From the NCBI RefSeq assembly GCF_001423525.1, contig NZ_LMOI01000012.1:190115-254114 (forward strand): 64,000 nt of DNA. Reading direction: 5' to 3'. Source of the stretch: Arthrobacter sp. Leaf137. Its GTDB lineage: Bacteria; Actinomycetota; Actinomycetes; Actinomycetales; Micrococcaceae. Both the position numbers and the translations under genes were made by a program. Positions 1 through 7,859 of this stretch are shown here, one piece after another (position 1 is the first letter of the stretch; each line of letters opens with the position of its first letter). A model generated the notes under the pieces. It searched no databases. It was given only the letters and a program-made list of their open reading frames with translations, and was not told where the DNA came from.

Positions 1-1
1 C

Positions 2-655
2 GAACCCAACCAATGCGATCCCGAACTCTGGGTCTATGACATCGGTGAAAACAGTGACTGCTCCGTGGATGCGCTGATCAGTGACAACGTAGAGGACCTG
101 GTTGGGCTATTCCGGGAACTGCCCACCGCCAAGCTGTCATTCGCTACGAAGTACGTCAACAGGGACATGCTCACGTGGGACCACGGCGGGCACAGCCGGA
201 TTCGCTTTTCGCTGATGCCCGCGCACCTGGCGAAGTCCATAGATGTCCGGACGTCCCCGGTAGCCGAACGCATTGCCGCGATCAACGATTTCGTCGACAC
301 CGGGTACGAGGTGCACGTAAATTTCTCCCCGGTGGTGGTCACCGAGACCTGGCTTGAGGACTGGCGTGAACTGCTTCAACAGCTCGACGCCAACCTGACG
401 CCCGCAGCCAAAGCGCAGCTTGCAGCGGAAGTGATCTTCCTGACCCATAATGAGGGACTCCACAAGGTCAACCTCGGATGGCACCCGCAGGCTGAGAAGG
501 TCCTCTGGCGTCAGGACCTGCAGGAGTCCAAGACCTCCTCTAACGGCTTCAGCAACGTCCGTTACCGCAGCGGAAGCAAGGGCCGCTATGTACGGCAGCT
601 GACGGCACTGATCGAGGAGATCGCCCCCTACTGCCGGGTCCGCTACGCCTTCTGA
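2..655 (+). CDS. Spore photoproduct lyase family protein, C-terminal part
   Basis: This is the 3' part of a gene whose start lies before the window. The frame is open from base 2 and ends at TGA, giving about 217 residues. The visible part resembles the C-terminal half of spore-photoproduct-lyase-like radical SAM proteins: a YDIGENSD stretch, then KLSFATKYVN, a RIRFSLMP strand, VHVNFSPV and a late EVIFLTHNE segment, which read as successive strands of a TIM-barrel-like fold. The N-terminal cysteine cluster that would bind the iron-sulfur centre is outside the window and cannot be checked. The organism type is not spore-forming, so a DNA photoproduct role is an inference from family only. An ABC-F gene follows in the same direction after 143 bases. 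Confidence 0.75.
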   Translation, partial: EPNQCDPELWVYDIGENSDCSVDALISDNVEDLVGLFRELPTAKLSFATKYVNRDMLTWDHGGHSRIRFSLMPAHLAKSIDVRTSPVAERIAAINDFVDTGYEVHVNFSPVVVTETWLEDWRELLQQLDANLTPAAKAQLAAEVIFLTHNEGLHKVNLGWHPQAEKVLWRQDLQESKTSSNGFSNVRYRSGSKGRYVRQLTALIEEIAPYCRVRYAF

Positions 656-798
656 TATTCCGGTCCGCGCCGGAAGGTCCGGTTTCCTTGGCATGGACGG
701 TAGACTTGTCAAGGCCGTTCTCCGGCCACTCTGCCTCCAGCCCCCGCCATATCCTGTTGGGGCTGCGGCGTTCCCCGTTGTGAAAGGCCTTACCTTCT

Positions 799-2397
799 GT
801 GATTACTGTCCAGGATCTTGAACTCCGCGCCGGTGCCCGGCTCCTGATGGATCAGGTGAGCTTCCGCATCGATAAGGGCGACAAGATCGGCCTCGTGGGA
901 CGCAACGGAGCGGGCAAGACCACCCTCACCCGCGTCCTTGCAGGCGAGGGGCTTCCCGCAGCCGGCAAGGTGACCCGCAGCGGCGAGATCGGCTACCTGC
1001 CGCAGGACCCGCGCACCCCGGACATGGAGCAGCTGGCGCGGGACCGGATCCTCTCCGCCCGTGGTTTGGACGTCGTCGTCGGTAAGCTCCGCAAGGCCCA
1101 TGACGAAATGGCAAGCGAAGACGCTGCCGTGCAGCAGAAGGCCATGAACCGGTACGACCGGCTGGAATCCGAGTTCCTGGCAGCGGGCGGCTACGCCGCG
1201 GAGGCCGAAGCCGCATCCATCTGCTCGAACCTGGCACTGCCTGACCGGCTGCTGAATCAGCCGCTCAAAACACTTTCCGGTGGCCAGCGCCGCCGCGTGG
1301 AACTGGCCCGGATCCTGTACTCGGATGCCGAGACCATGCTCCTGGACGAGCCCACCAACCACCTCGACGCCGATTCCATTGCCTGGCTTCGCGACTTCCT
1401 GAAGAACCACCAGGGCGGGCTCATTGTCATCAGCCACGACACCGAACTCCTCGAAGCCACGGTCAACAAGGTGTTCCTGCTGGACGCCAACCGGGCCCAG
1501 ATCGATTTCTACAACATGGACTGGAAGCGGTACCTCACCCAGCGCGAAACGGATGAGCGCGCCCGCAAGCGGGAACGTGCCAATGCCGAGAAGAAAGCCC
1601 AGGTCCTCTTCGACCAGGCCAACAAGATGCGGGCGAAGGCCACCAAAGCCGTGGCCGCGCAGAACATGGCCAAGCGTGCTGAGCGGCTCCTCAGTGGCCT
1701 CGAAGCCGTCCGCGAGAACGACCGTGTGGCCGCCCTCCGGTTCCCGGATCCGTCGCCGTGCGGCAAGACCCCGCTCACCGCAGACGGGCTCAGCAAGTCT
1801 TATGGCTCCCTGGAGATCTTCACGGACGTGGACCTCGCCATCGATCGCGGCTCCAAAGTGGTCATCCTCGGCCTCAACGGTGCCGGCAAAACCACGCTGC
1901 TGCGCATGCTTGCCGGCGTAGACCAGCCGGACACCGGCGAAATCGTGCCGGGGCACGGGCTTAAAGTGGGCTACTACGCCCAGGAACACGAGACCCTCGA
2001 CGTCAACCGCACCGTTCTCGAGAACATGCGGTCATCTGCACCTGACATGAAGGACGCCGAGGTCCGCGGCATCCTGGGTTCATTCCTGTTTTCCGGTGAC
2101 GACGTCGACAAGCCCGCCGGCGTCCTGTCCGGCGGTGAGAAGACCCGCCTGGCACTGGCCACCATCGTGGCGTCCAGCGCCAACGTCCTGCTTCTCGACG
2201 AACCCACCAACAACCTGGACCCCGCCAGCCGCGCGGAAATCCTCGGCGCGCTCCGGAACTACACCGGCGCCGTCGTCCTTGTCAGCCATGATGAAGGCGC
2301 CGTTGAGGCGCTGAACCCCGAACGCGTTGTGCTGCTGCCCGACGGCGTCGAGGACCACTGGAACGAGGACTACCTGGACCTGATCACGCTGGCTTAG
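799..2397 (+). CDS. ABC-F family ATPase (ribosome-associated type)
   Basis: This 532-residue protein carries two ABC ATPase domains and no membrane segments, the ABC-F layout. Walker A motifs are GRNGAGKTT (residues 34-42) and GLNGAGKTT (about 355). Each half has a signature (LSGGQ, LSGGE) and a Walker B followed by DEPTN. The linker between the halves is Lys/Arg-rich and helical (KRERANAEKKAQ), as in the P-site tRNA interaction motif. ABC-F proteins act on ribosomes, as translation factors or antibiotic-protection proteins; which applies here cannot be told. Translation starts at GTG, with a GAAAGG ribosome-binding site 11 bases upstream. It appears to be a single-gene unit; the accessory region begins right after it. 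Confidence 0.93.
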   Translation: MITVQDLELRAGARLLMDQVSFRIDKGDKIGLVGRNGAGKTTLTRVLAGEGLPAAGKVTRSGEIGYLPQDPRTPDMEQLARDRILSARGLDVVVGKLRKAHDEMASEDAAVQQKAMNRYDRLESEFLAAGGYAAEAEAASICSNLALPDRLLNQPLKTLSGGQRRRVELARILYSDAETMLLDEPTNHLDADSIAWLRDFLKNHQGGLIVISHDTELLEATVNKVFLLDANRAQIDFYNMDWKRYLTQRETDERARKRERANAEKKAQVLFDQANKMRAKATKAVAAQNMAKRAERLLSGLEAVRENDRVAALRFPDPSPCGKTPLTADGLSKSYGSLEIFTDVDLAIDRGSKVVILGLNGAGKTTLLRMLAGVDQPDTGEIVPGHGLKVGYYAQEHETLDVNRTVLENMRSSAPDMKDAEVRGILGSFLFSGDDVDKPAGVLSGGEKTRLALATIVASSANVLLLDEPTNNLDPASRAEILGALRNYTGAVVLVSHDEGAVEALNPERVVLLPDGVEDHWNEDYLDLITLA

Positions 2398-3243
2398 CCA
2401 GCGCGAAGGGGCCCGACGCCGGACGGGGACCTGCCGGCATTGTTCACGGCCATTGGAAGACCTGAGTGGATGGACCGCCAATGCTCCCCATGTAGGGAAA
2501 GCGGGGTTAACACGGACCCCAAACGGCTCCCGCTGGACGCCGCATTAGCCCAAGGTATCGAACGAGTGCGCCTGAGGCCGATGTGTTGAATATCCGTTCA
2601 CGAGCGGCCATAAAGCGGATTGGTGCCTAGCCGGAGGCGGTGGGTGTGCTCAGGCACGTTCAACGACGAGCGGACGGTCGCTGGCGTGATACGGCCCTAT
2701 ACCCGACCCCGCGTGAGGAATGGCCCGAGGTGCGCCGTCGGCTTGAACAGCGCCTGGCGGTGCCGCCAAGGGGCTGGCTTCAGTGTGCTCAAGCGTAGGT
2801 CATGAGTAATTTTGGTTCCGGTTGGCGTCATCGGGCGGCGGCCGTCTCCGCGCATGTCTGATCCGGCGCCGAACGTTCCGTCTTGGTGATTCGCCCACGC
2901 CCGTCCTGTGTCGGTCTCTAAGGAACAGGGTTTCGCCGCCTTTGCAAGAGCCTGGTTGGCCGGAGATGTCGAGTACGTCACCGCTCTCGGTACACGTTGG
3001 TGTGTAGCGTATAGGGCACCCTCACCGGGCAATTTTGCGGGCAGGGTATACGGGACACCCTGAACGTCGGGCTCACGAAACCGCAGGTCAGCGTCGGGTT
3101 GTCCCGATAGGGGACCGGCATACGGACGGACAAGGCAGTTCGGTTTTTCACAGCTTCCGCCCGCGATCAGCGGCTGAGTGAGACTTAGACGGTTGCGCGC
3201 GCTGCCAACGGCCCAGTGACCAAAGTTTAATTACAGTTGAGCA
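2398..3243. other. Gene-poor spacer, possibly decayed DNA
   Basis: I see no convincing gene in these 846 bases. Two overlapping short frames around 2620-2805 are open. One (GTG at 2646, stop at 2798) has a GGAGG eight bases before its start and would give a 50-residue basic peptide containing REEWPEVRRRLEQ; the other has slightly better third-position GC but a Cys/Arg-rich translation. Neither is supported enough to call. Two similar segments, GTATAGGGCACCCT at 3009-3022 and GTATACGGGACACCCT at 3046-3061, lie 37 bases apart and may be remnants of a mobile element or a duplicated site. No transposase is visible. Confidence 0.45.
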
Positions 3244-3767
3244 ATGACATTGGCCCTTATTGGAGATGGCACGGTCCATCTTGGGCCCGGTACCTTCATG
3301 TGGATCGCGCTGACGCATTTCCTCATAGACCCCGGGCAGGACAACCAGTCCATTCTCGAGAGCCTGATAAAGAGCCCCGGGTACCAGCATGACTACGCCT
3401 CCCCCTATTCCCCGACGGCGGAGACAAAGCCCAAGCTGCGGGAATTCATGAGCCGTGGAAGGTTGATGCCATTCACCCGAGTCTGTTCGAGCCATCGACG
3501 GCCGAAGCGGCGAAAGCCGAGATCGATGCCTGGGCCAACGACCAGGATTGGACGGACCCAGAATTCTCGCAACCCGCCGACGCCATTCAACGGTTGGGAA
3601 CCATCTATTCAATCCTGGGCTCAGGTCCTGTCCTGAGGCTACGCAATCCCCCGCGGGAAGACGAACACGACTACGGCTTCGTCACGGGAAGCCTTGGCTT
3701 CCACGAGTTCATCGTGATTGATCGGACGCTCCGCATCCTTCACGTCATCGTCGCTTCAGATGATTGA
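3244..3767 (+). pseudogene. Frameshifted hypothetical protein gene
   Basis: Two reading frames here look like parts of one gene. The first, from ATG 3244, has strongly GC-rich third positions up to about 3450 (LTHFLIDPGQDN, then SPGYQHDYASP) and then turns into an Arg/Pro-rich shadow. The second, open from 3393 to TGA 3767, takes over with a normal protein sequence: AEIDAWANDQDWTD, YGFVTGSLGF and the ending ILHVIVASDD. The second frame has no ATG or GTG near its beginning. The simplest reading is an indel between about 3430 and 3470 in a gene of about 174 codons. No family is recognised. Alternatives are two overlapping small genes, or an error in the assembly. Confidence 0.5.
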
Positions 3768-3838
3768 AATTACTCGGCCTAAACGTGCTGCGCCCGGAGC
3801 CCGCAACACGGGACAAGCACTCTCAATGACAACGCAGG

Positions 3839-3864
3839 GCCCCGTAAAGGATCCTCCACCGGGC
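3839..3864 (+). repeat. GGATCC-centred repeat, copy 1
   Basis: The GGATCC core is at 3849-3854 and is followed by TCCACCGGGC, the shared right half of this family. The left arm GCCCCGT (3839-3845) pairs with ACCGGGC (3858-3864) at six of seven positions, so it can form a hairpin. It lies between two convergent reading frames (stops at 3767 on + and 3896 on -). Confidence 0.6.
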
Positions 3865-3895
3865 TTCGGGACTTGTCCCGGGGACCCCGTGCAGG

Positions 3896-4111
3896 CTAAC
3901 CGGGCCGGTCAACGGACGAAGAACGAGGACGGCCAGGTGTCCTGGTTGTTGAGCGACCTCGAATGATCTTGAGGATCAGGAGAACGGTCACGATGGCGGC
4001 GAAAACGATCCCCATGATCATGCGGGTCGTTGACAGCGGGGGCCAGAAGATTGTTCCACAGATCAGATACAGCAACCCTAATTGCCACCACGATGGATCT
4101 TGATACCGCAT
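3896..4111 (-). CDS. Small two-helix membrane protein
   Basis: This 71-residue protein begins with a short polar stretch (MRYQDPSWW), followed by two hydrophobic segments, about residues 10-25 (LGLLYLICGTIFW) and 31-49 (MIMGIVFAAIVTVLLILKI), then a basic Arg/Ser/Thr tail. It should be a two-pass inner-membrane protein with the basic C-terminus in the cytoplasm. An AAGGAG ribosome-binding site lies seven bases before the ATG, which supports this frame over the overlapping one. The family is not recognised. It is transcribed away from the next gene at 4317. Confidence 0.7.
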   Translation of the reverse strand: MRYQDPSWWQLGLLYLICGTIFWPPLSTTRMIMGIVFAAIVTVLLILKIIRGRSTTRTPGRPRSSSVDRPG

Positions 4112-4187
4112 CTCAACTCCTTAGGGCAAGAAAGTCATCCGAGTGCAAATCGCGAAACGCAAGATAACGTCCTAAGTCAAAGGGCTT

Positions 4188-4211
4188 CCACAGAGGGATC
4201 CTCCACCGGGC
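4188..4211 (+). repeat. GGATCC-centred repeat, copy 2
   Basis: The core is at 4196-4201 with the right half TCCACCGGGC, identical to copy 1 over 16 bases (4196-4211). The left side does not pair with the right side, so this copy is probably not a hairpin. It lies between divergent genes (starts at 4111 on - and 4317 on +). Confidence 0.55.
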
Positions 4212-4316
4212 GGCATGCCGATAGACATTTTCGGTCCGCATAGGATGCACTCATGGCTCTAAATGTCCTTTTCTCAAGACAGCGCTCCACCGTGGCGTCA
4301 ACGTAGTGATCGGACG

Positions 4317-4604
4317 ATGATGATGAACAATTACAACGTGCGCCTCGCCAGGAAAGTGCTGGAAGCCATTCAAAATCTAGAAAACGGAACTCGCACTCTT
4401 GCTGAAACCCAGTCCGTCCTAGAGAGCGCTGCCCCCTTGTGCGAGAACGACGGTTCAGGCTTGGAGAAGGCCATACGTCTCGCTGCAGCTGACCTTGAAT
4501 CAATCCAATTCACCACCATGCGCGACGAGCAAACGCCGGCAGCGATCTTCAGCCTGGCCAATCTTCGCGCTGCATTGCAGGCGGCAGATACCGAGTCGCC
4601 TTAA
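4317..4604 (+). CDS. Hypothetical 95-residue helical protein
   Basis: Three consecutive ATG codons start at 4317. The translation after them (NNYNVRLARKVLEAIQNLENG) reads as amphipathic helix throughout, with heptad-like leucine spacing and a second helical block near the end (SLANLRAALQAAD). There is no signal peptide, membrane segment or recognised domain. An upstream in-frame ATG at 4263 gives a less protein-like extension and has no better ribosome-binding site. Third-position GC is lower than in the housekeeping genes of the window, in keeping with an accessory gene. The function is unknown; a small coiled-coil adaptor is only a guess. Confidence 0.55.
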   Translation: MMMNNYNVRLARKVLEAIQNLENGTRTLAETQSVLESAAPLCENDGSGLEKAIRLAAADLESIQFTTMRDEQTPAAIFSLANLRAALQAADTESP

Positions 4605-4752
4605 GCCGCCATACCTCGCCGAAACGCGAGGAATTCCCACGCAACCTGCGATACATACCGTTAGCCAGCAAACGTCCGCAAGCCCATCCCCAAATGGACG
4701 ATTCTGGGTCTTGCCCGTCTCCGCGCGGCGGTAAGCATGGTCTGATGGACGG

Positions 4753-5004
4753 ATGAAGAACTGGGCTTGGGGCTTTATCGGGGTAGCTACGTTATGCATG
4801 GCTTTAGGGCTGATCGCAGTGGGTTTCCTTCAGCCTGGAATCACATGCGCTGAAGACGATACTTCCGCCGGCTGCCCGTCGACGCCTGTTCATGCAGTAA
4901 TGCTGGTATCAGGAACTGTTCTTCTTCCAACGGGTATCTTGTTCCTGATTCGGTCAGGGAAACAAGAACGCCTGGCACCGGATTTGGTAGCTCCATTCAA
5001 GTAG
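4753..5004 (+). CDS. Small two-helix membrane protein
   Basis: The protein has 83 residues. A first hydrophobic segment (about residues 5-27, WGFIGVATLCMALGLIAVGF) is followed by a loop with two cysteines (ITCAEDD...AGCPS) and a second hydrophobic segment (about 47-67, HAVMLVSGTVLLPTGILFLI), ending in a charged tail. If the loop faces outside, the two cysteines could form a disulfide. The ribosome-binding site is weak. The next gene is 88 bases on in the same direction. No family is recognised; the regular membrane topology is the main reason to accept it. Confidence 0.6.
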   Translation: MKNWAWGFIGVATLCMALGLIAVGFLQPGITCAEDDTSAGCPSTPVHAVMLVSGTVLLPTGILFLIRSGKQERLAPDLVAPFK

Positions 5005-5017
5005 CGGATTGCTCAGG

Positions 5018-5077
5018 GTCGTCACGAGTAGCACGTTGATGGATCGGCTTACGGTCGGTTCACCTCGTCGTCACGAG
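5018..5077. repeat. Pair of 11-base direct repeats
   Basis: GTCGTCACGAG occurs at 5018-5028 and again at 5067-5077, with starts 49 bases apart, in the short spacer before the gene at 5092. The second copy is also part of a small inverted repeat (CTCGT at 5065-5069, ACGAG at 5073-5077). The pair could be a binding site for a regulator of the following gene. Confidence 0.35.
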
Positions 5078-5091
5078 GCAGAATGTAGGTC

Positions 5092-5799
5092 ATGGGGAAT
5101 GACGACGGGACGCCAAGACTAGTTCAACTCGGGAACTGGGACGTTAAGCTCTCGCTGCTGGAAGGGCCGGGTGCTGCTTGGGACGGTATCGTCTCCGCTT
5201 GGTTGCCGGCGGAGAACAGGCTTCCACCGAGAGCTCCGCATGACTTCCCGTCGAATGGCTGGAGAATCGTTCACACCTTTCACCCGAAGTGGGCCCACGA
5301 GGCCATGATCCTGGGCGCCCCATCTCAGGTGGAACCTGACAGGTGGGTGCTCGTTCAGCTGTCCCGAGACGACAACGGTTGGCAGTTCGCTATGCCGTTC
5401 TCCAGCTGTGGGCCTATTCCCATCCGAGAGGAACGCCGGGTTGGGCTACGTCTGGACTGGGCAAAGACAACCTATTCAATGGCAATAGGCTCTATCCCTG
5501 AGGTCAACGTCGTCCTCGTCAACGAATCATTGGAGGAGTGGACACCCACCGGGGAAGACACGTCCCACGTCCAAGGCCTGGTGCTGACACAACACGGCGA
5601 GCAAATCGGAAACGGCTGGTACGCCACAGGAAGCACCCCACTGTTACCAACGCTCCAACCAGGGCAGGAAACAATGCTTCCAGCGTTTCGAAATAATCCC
5701 GAGCTCAAGAACCTGTCTGCCGGCGATTACCAAATGGTGGCCTTTCTGGCCGCCTTGAACCTTCGGACAGTCATCCCTGCAAAGCTCACCATCGGATAA
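5092..5799 (+). CDS. Hypothetical protein with a C-terminal beta-sandwich-like region
   Basis: This 235-residue soluble protein has no signal peptide or membrane segment. The C-terminal 100 residues (from VNVVLVNESLEEW) have the spacing of an Ig-like beta-sandwich of the BsuPI/CARDB kind: a VLVN strand, a LVLTQHGEQIG hairpin, a TLQPGQE turn and a closing AGDYQMVAFLAAL strand. That assignment is a fold-level inference, not a family hit. The N-terminal half (DGIVSAWLPAE, HTFHPKWAHEAM) matches nothing I know. A GGATCC repeat follows at 5830 and the next gene converges on it. Substrate and role are unknown. Confidence 0.6.
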   Translation: MGNDDGTPRLVQLGNWDVKLSLLEGPGAAWDGIVSAWLPAENRLPPRAPHDFPSNGWRIVHTFHPKWAHEAMILGAPSQVEPDRWVLVQLSRDDNGWQFAMPFSSCGPIPIREERRVGLRLDWAKTTYSMAIGSIPEVNVVLVNESLEEWTPTGEDTSHVQGLVLTQHGEQIGNGWYATGSTPLLPTLQPGQETMLPAFRNNPELKNLSAGDYQMVAFLAALNLRTVIPAKLTIG

Positions 5800-5829
5800 T
5801 CGACCGGCCACAACCCCGCCGGCGAGACT

Positions 5830-5854
5830 GCCCCTAAGGGATCCTTTACAGGGC
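5830..5854 (+). repeat. GGATCC-centred repeat, copy 3
   Basis: The core is at 5839-5844. The left arm GCCCCTAA (5830-5837) can pair with TTACAGGGC (5846-5854) as GCCC/GGGC plus TAA/TTA around a small bulge. It lies between convergent genes (stops at 5799 on + and 5909 on -), where it could also serve as a weak terminator. Confidence 0.6.
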
Positions 5855-5908
5855 TCGCGGCAGCGACATCCCAGCTGACATCAGCGCTATGGGGCGGATA
5901 GAAGCCCT

Positions 5909-6457
5909 TTAGGCTTGGCGGGCGTTGTGGTGGATCAGCCTTTTGACTGAGATGAATGTGGCGGGGATTAGAAGTACTGCACTGCAAACTATCTGGACGA
6001 CGGTGGTGTTGATGTTCCCGGCCCCTGGCCAGGGGACGTAGCCGAAGCGGTTACCGCCATATTCAACAAACTCGGTGATTGAGGTAGCGACGCCGAACAG
6101 CGCCAGAATTGCTAGGGCTACCCAGACAAGGCTGCTGAGTCGGATGGTCACGGGCGCGATGGAGGGTTGGGGTGTAGCCGGTGATGTGTTCATCTTCTTG
6201 CCCTTTCGTTGGTGCTTCCTGCTCCAGATGAGGTCGGCGGGCAGGCCGCGGAGCGCACGACTAGCTATTGCGCGGTCAATTGCTCCTTGTGAGAGTTCTC
6301 GTTGCTGTCCGTCCGCCAGTTGCTCGTAGATGTCTGAGAGGAGTTCTTGACATCTTTCTTGCGCCACGTACGCCGGAACGAAGCTTGTGTAGAAGTCGAC
6401 CCATCGGAGGACTGCCGACATGGTTCTCGAAGTGGGGATGTCGTACAGAGCGATCAT
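5909..6457 (-). CDS. Membrane protein encoded with a PadR regulator
   Basis: The protein has 182 residues. The N-terminal 75 residues form a soluble helical domain (LRWVDFYTSFVPAYVAQ, LLSDIYEQLADG) like the HAAS/DUF1700-type domains often paired with PadR regulators. Two membrane helices follow, about residues 106-126 (LVWVALAILALFGVAT) and 152-172 (VVQIVCSAVLLIPATFIS), with a loop holding EYGGNRFGYVPW between them. Its ATG overlaps the PadR stop codon by four bases (ATGA), so the two are translationally coupled. By analogy with similar pairs it may sense or respond to envelope stress under PadR control; this is inference. Confidence 0.75.
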   Translation of the reverse strand: MIALYDIPTSRTMSAVLRWVDFYTSFVPAYVAQERCQELLSDIYEQLADGQQRELSQGAIDRAIASRALRGLPADLIWSRKHQRKGKKMNTSPATPQPSIAPVTIRLSSLVWVALAILALFGVATSITEFVEYGGNRFGYVPWPGAGNINTTVVQIVCSAVLLIPATFISVKRLIHHNARQA

Positions 6458-6813
6458 GGCTGAACCGGACGCAGGGTAGCTATCGGGTGCGGTGCCGTGG
6501 CTGGAGCGGGGTGGGACGCGTGGAGAGCGGCGACTCCCTTGGATGAAATGCGGTAGTGGCGTCGGCGCGGCCGACGTTCAGTCACTGCAATCTCAGGATC
6601 TTCCCACTCGGTTTCCAGTAGGCCGACATCGGCCATGCGCGCCAGTGCCTTGTATAGGGTTCCATGGCCCGTCAGTGACTTTCCGCCATCTCCGGACAGA
6701 GCACTCGCAAGCGCAAATCCGTACATGGGTTTGCGGTCTAACTCGGCATTCTGAGCGATTTCCAGGACGCGAAGTTCCAACGGAAGTAGCGCCCCTGCTT
6801 TTCGTCGCGGCAT
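6454..6813 (-). CDS. PadR-family transcriptional regulator
   Basis: The 119-residue protein is a PadR-type winged helix-turn-helix regulator. Recognisable elements are the first helix (ELRVLEIAQNAE), MYGFALASAL in place of the usual YGYEI helix, the recognition region GHGTLYKALARMADVGLLE and the wing RRRHYRISSKG. The Pro-rich tail (HPAPATAPHPI) replaces the C-terminal dimerisation helix of longer PadR proteins. Such proteins usually repress their own operon on loss of ligand or stress. It is the first gene of a two-gene unit with the membrane protein at 5909-6457. Confidence 0.85.
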   Translation of the reverse strand: MPRRKAGALLPLELRVLEIAQNAELDRKPMYGFALASALSGDGGKSLTGHGTLYKALARMADVGLLETEWEDPEIAVTERRPRRRHYRISSKGVAALHASHPAPATAPHPIATLRPVQP

Positions 6814-6933
6814 GCTGAAAGAATAGGAAGATACCTTCCTTAAGTCAATGCCTGCCTACCTGTTGATAGTCTCGTAACCCGCTTCGTCCTAATCCCTAGC
6901 CTCACGAGACCGCTGGCATGCAACGGTGCCGGC

Positions 6934-6959
6934 GTCCGATGAAGGATCCGTCACCGGAC
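6934..6959 (+). repeat. GGATCC-centred repeat, copy 4
   Basis: The core is at 6944-6949. This is the clearest hairpin of the family: GTCCGATGA (6934-6942) pairs with TCACCGGAC (6951-6959) at eight of nine positions around an eight-base loop. The outer GTCC/GGAC pairing replaces the GCCC/GGGC of copies 1 and 3, a compensatory change. It lies just past the stop of the PASTA gene. Confidence 0.65.
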
Positions 6960-6964
6960 ATCGC

Positions 6965-7279
6965 TCACTCGTCCTTCTCAGCCTCCGCATGACTCTTAAG
7001 TGAGGGGGTCGGCCCGCCCGTCTCCTCCGGCACGTCGCTTCGGGCTTGACCGTCCTGAACGAATGTAATCCTAATTTGGCTCCCCCGCTCAAGGACCGAC
7101 CCGGCGGACGGAACTTGGGAGGTCGCCCAGAACAGTCCTGGCCACGTACGCGAACGGAGCCCCGGCCCGTCAGGGTCCCCGGCTGCGAGACCAAACCCAA
7201 TGTTCGCCGCCATCTCTTGGGCAATGTGCACAGGCTGCCCAACCAGATCGGGAACAGCCAGCTTCTGACGATGATCCAT
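6965..7279 (-). CDS. Small soluble protein with one PASTA domain
   Basis: Nearly the whole 104-residue protein is a single PASTA domain, about residues 9-75: VPDLVGQPVHIAQEMAANI, then a variable loop, the QVPSAGSVLERGSQIRITFV ending, and a charged tail. PASTA domains usually occur outside the cell on Ser/Thr kinases and penicillin-binding proteins, where they bind muropeptides; here there is no signal peptide or membrane helix, so it would be cytoplasmic unless exported some other way. An AAAGGAG ribosome-binding site lies eight bases before the ATG. It stands alone, flanked by two GGATCC repeats. Confidence 0.75.
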   Translation of the reverse strand: MDHRQKLAVPDLVGQPVHIAQEMAANIGFGLAAGDPDGPGLRSRTWPGLFWATSQVPSAGSVLERGSQIRITFVQDGQARSDVPEETGGPTPSLKSHAEAEKDE

Positions 7280-7405
7280 CTCTGCAACTCCTTTGAGCCT
7301 GACCAGCTAGAACGGTGAAACCAACCTTCTTCGTCACCAAAATACTGCCGGTGGTCAGGCGGGCCTGGCCAACCCGATTTCTTGGTTCCTAAAGCGCGCC
7401 GGGCG

Positions 7406-7430
7406 CCCTTTGGAGGATCCACTACCGCAC
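7406..7430 (+). repeat. GGATCC-centred repeat, copy 5 (diverged)
   Basis: The core is at 7415-7420 with right half ACTACCGCAC, which keeps the TACCG part of the shared pattern. The arms do not pair well. It lies between the PASTA gene and the gene at 7565, in a spacer of 285 bases where I see no other feature. Confidence 0.4.
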
Positions 7431-7564
7431 ACCAGTCGCAGGACTTCAACCCAGAACACGGCGCTTGCGGCGGTGTAATCCCGAGGCCATACGTAAAACT
7501 TGGACGGTGGGGTTGGTCCTCACGCTGAACTTTCTGAATGGATTCTGACGTGGACGAAGGCGAA

Positions 7565-7828
7565 ATGAAGATGCTGGCTTTCTTCATCGGGGTGGCAGCG
7601 CTGGCATTGGTGCTATTCGTTTCAGGCGAGATCACGCGGCGCCGCCGGCGGGCCTCCAGGGGTTCGGCATCCACCCGTACCGGCGGAGGTCACGGTGACT
7701 ACGGAGTGGTCGTAGGAGGTGCGGCTGCGTCTTCTGACGAACGTGGCGGCACTGATGCGGATGGTGGCGGTCCTGATGGCAGTGGTGGTGGCGGTCCTGA
7801 CGGCGGTGGAGGCGGTGGTGGTGACTAA
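7565..7828 (+). CDS. Small membrane-anchored protein with Gly-rich tail
   Basis: The predicted 87-residue protein starts with one hydrophobic segment (MLAFFIGVAALALVLFVSG) that acts as an N-terminal anchor, then a basic patch (TRRRRRASR) and a low-complexity tail made almost only of Gly, Asp and Ser. I chose the ATG at 7565 because a GAAGG lies seven bases before it; an ATG at 7538 would add a short acidic leader. The basic patch should hold the tail in the cytoplasm. The tail resembles the Gly-rich C-termini of many short actinobacterial proteins and has no known role. A strong hairpin follows at 7860. Confidence 0.6.
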   Translation: MKMLAFFIGVAALALVLFVSGEITRRRRRASRGSASTRTGGGHGDYGVVVGGAAASSDERGGTDADGGGPDGSGGGGPDGGGGGGGD

Positions 7829-7859
7829 GTATTGGTTCAGCCTGAACCTGGACACAATG

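Noticed and set aside
7738-7828. GGTGGC-rich tract as a possible microsatellite or repeat array
   Set aside because: It encodes the Gly/Asp tail of the small membrane gene in frame; codon use explains the pattern.
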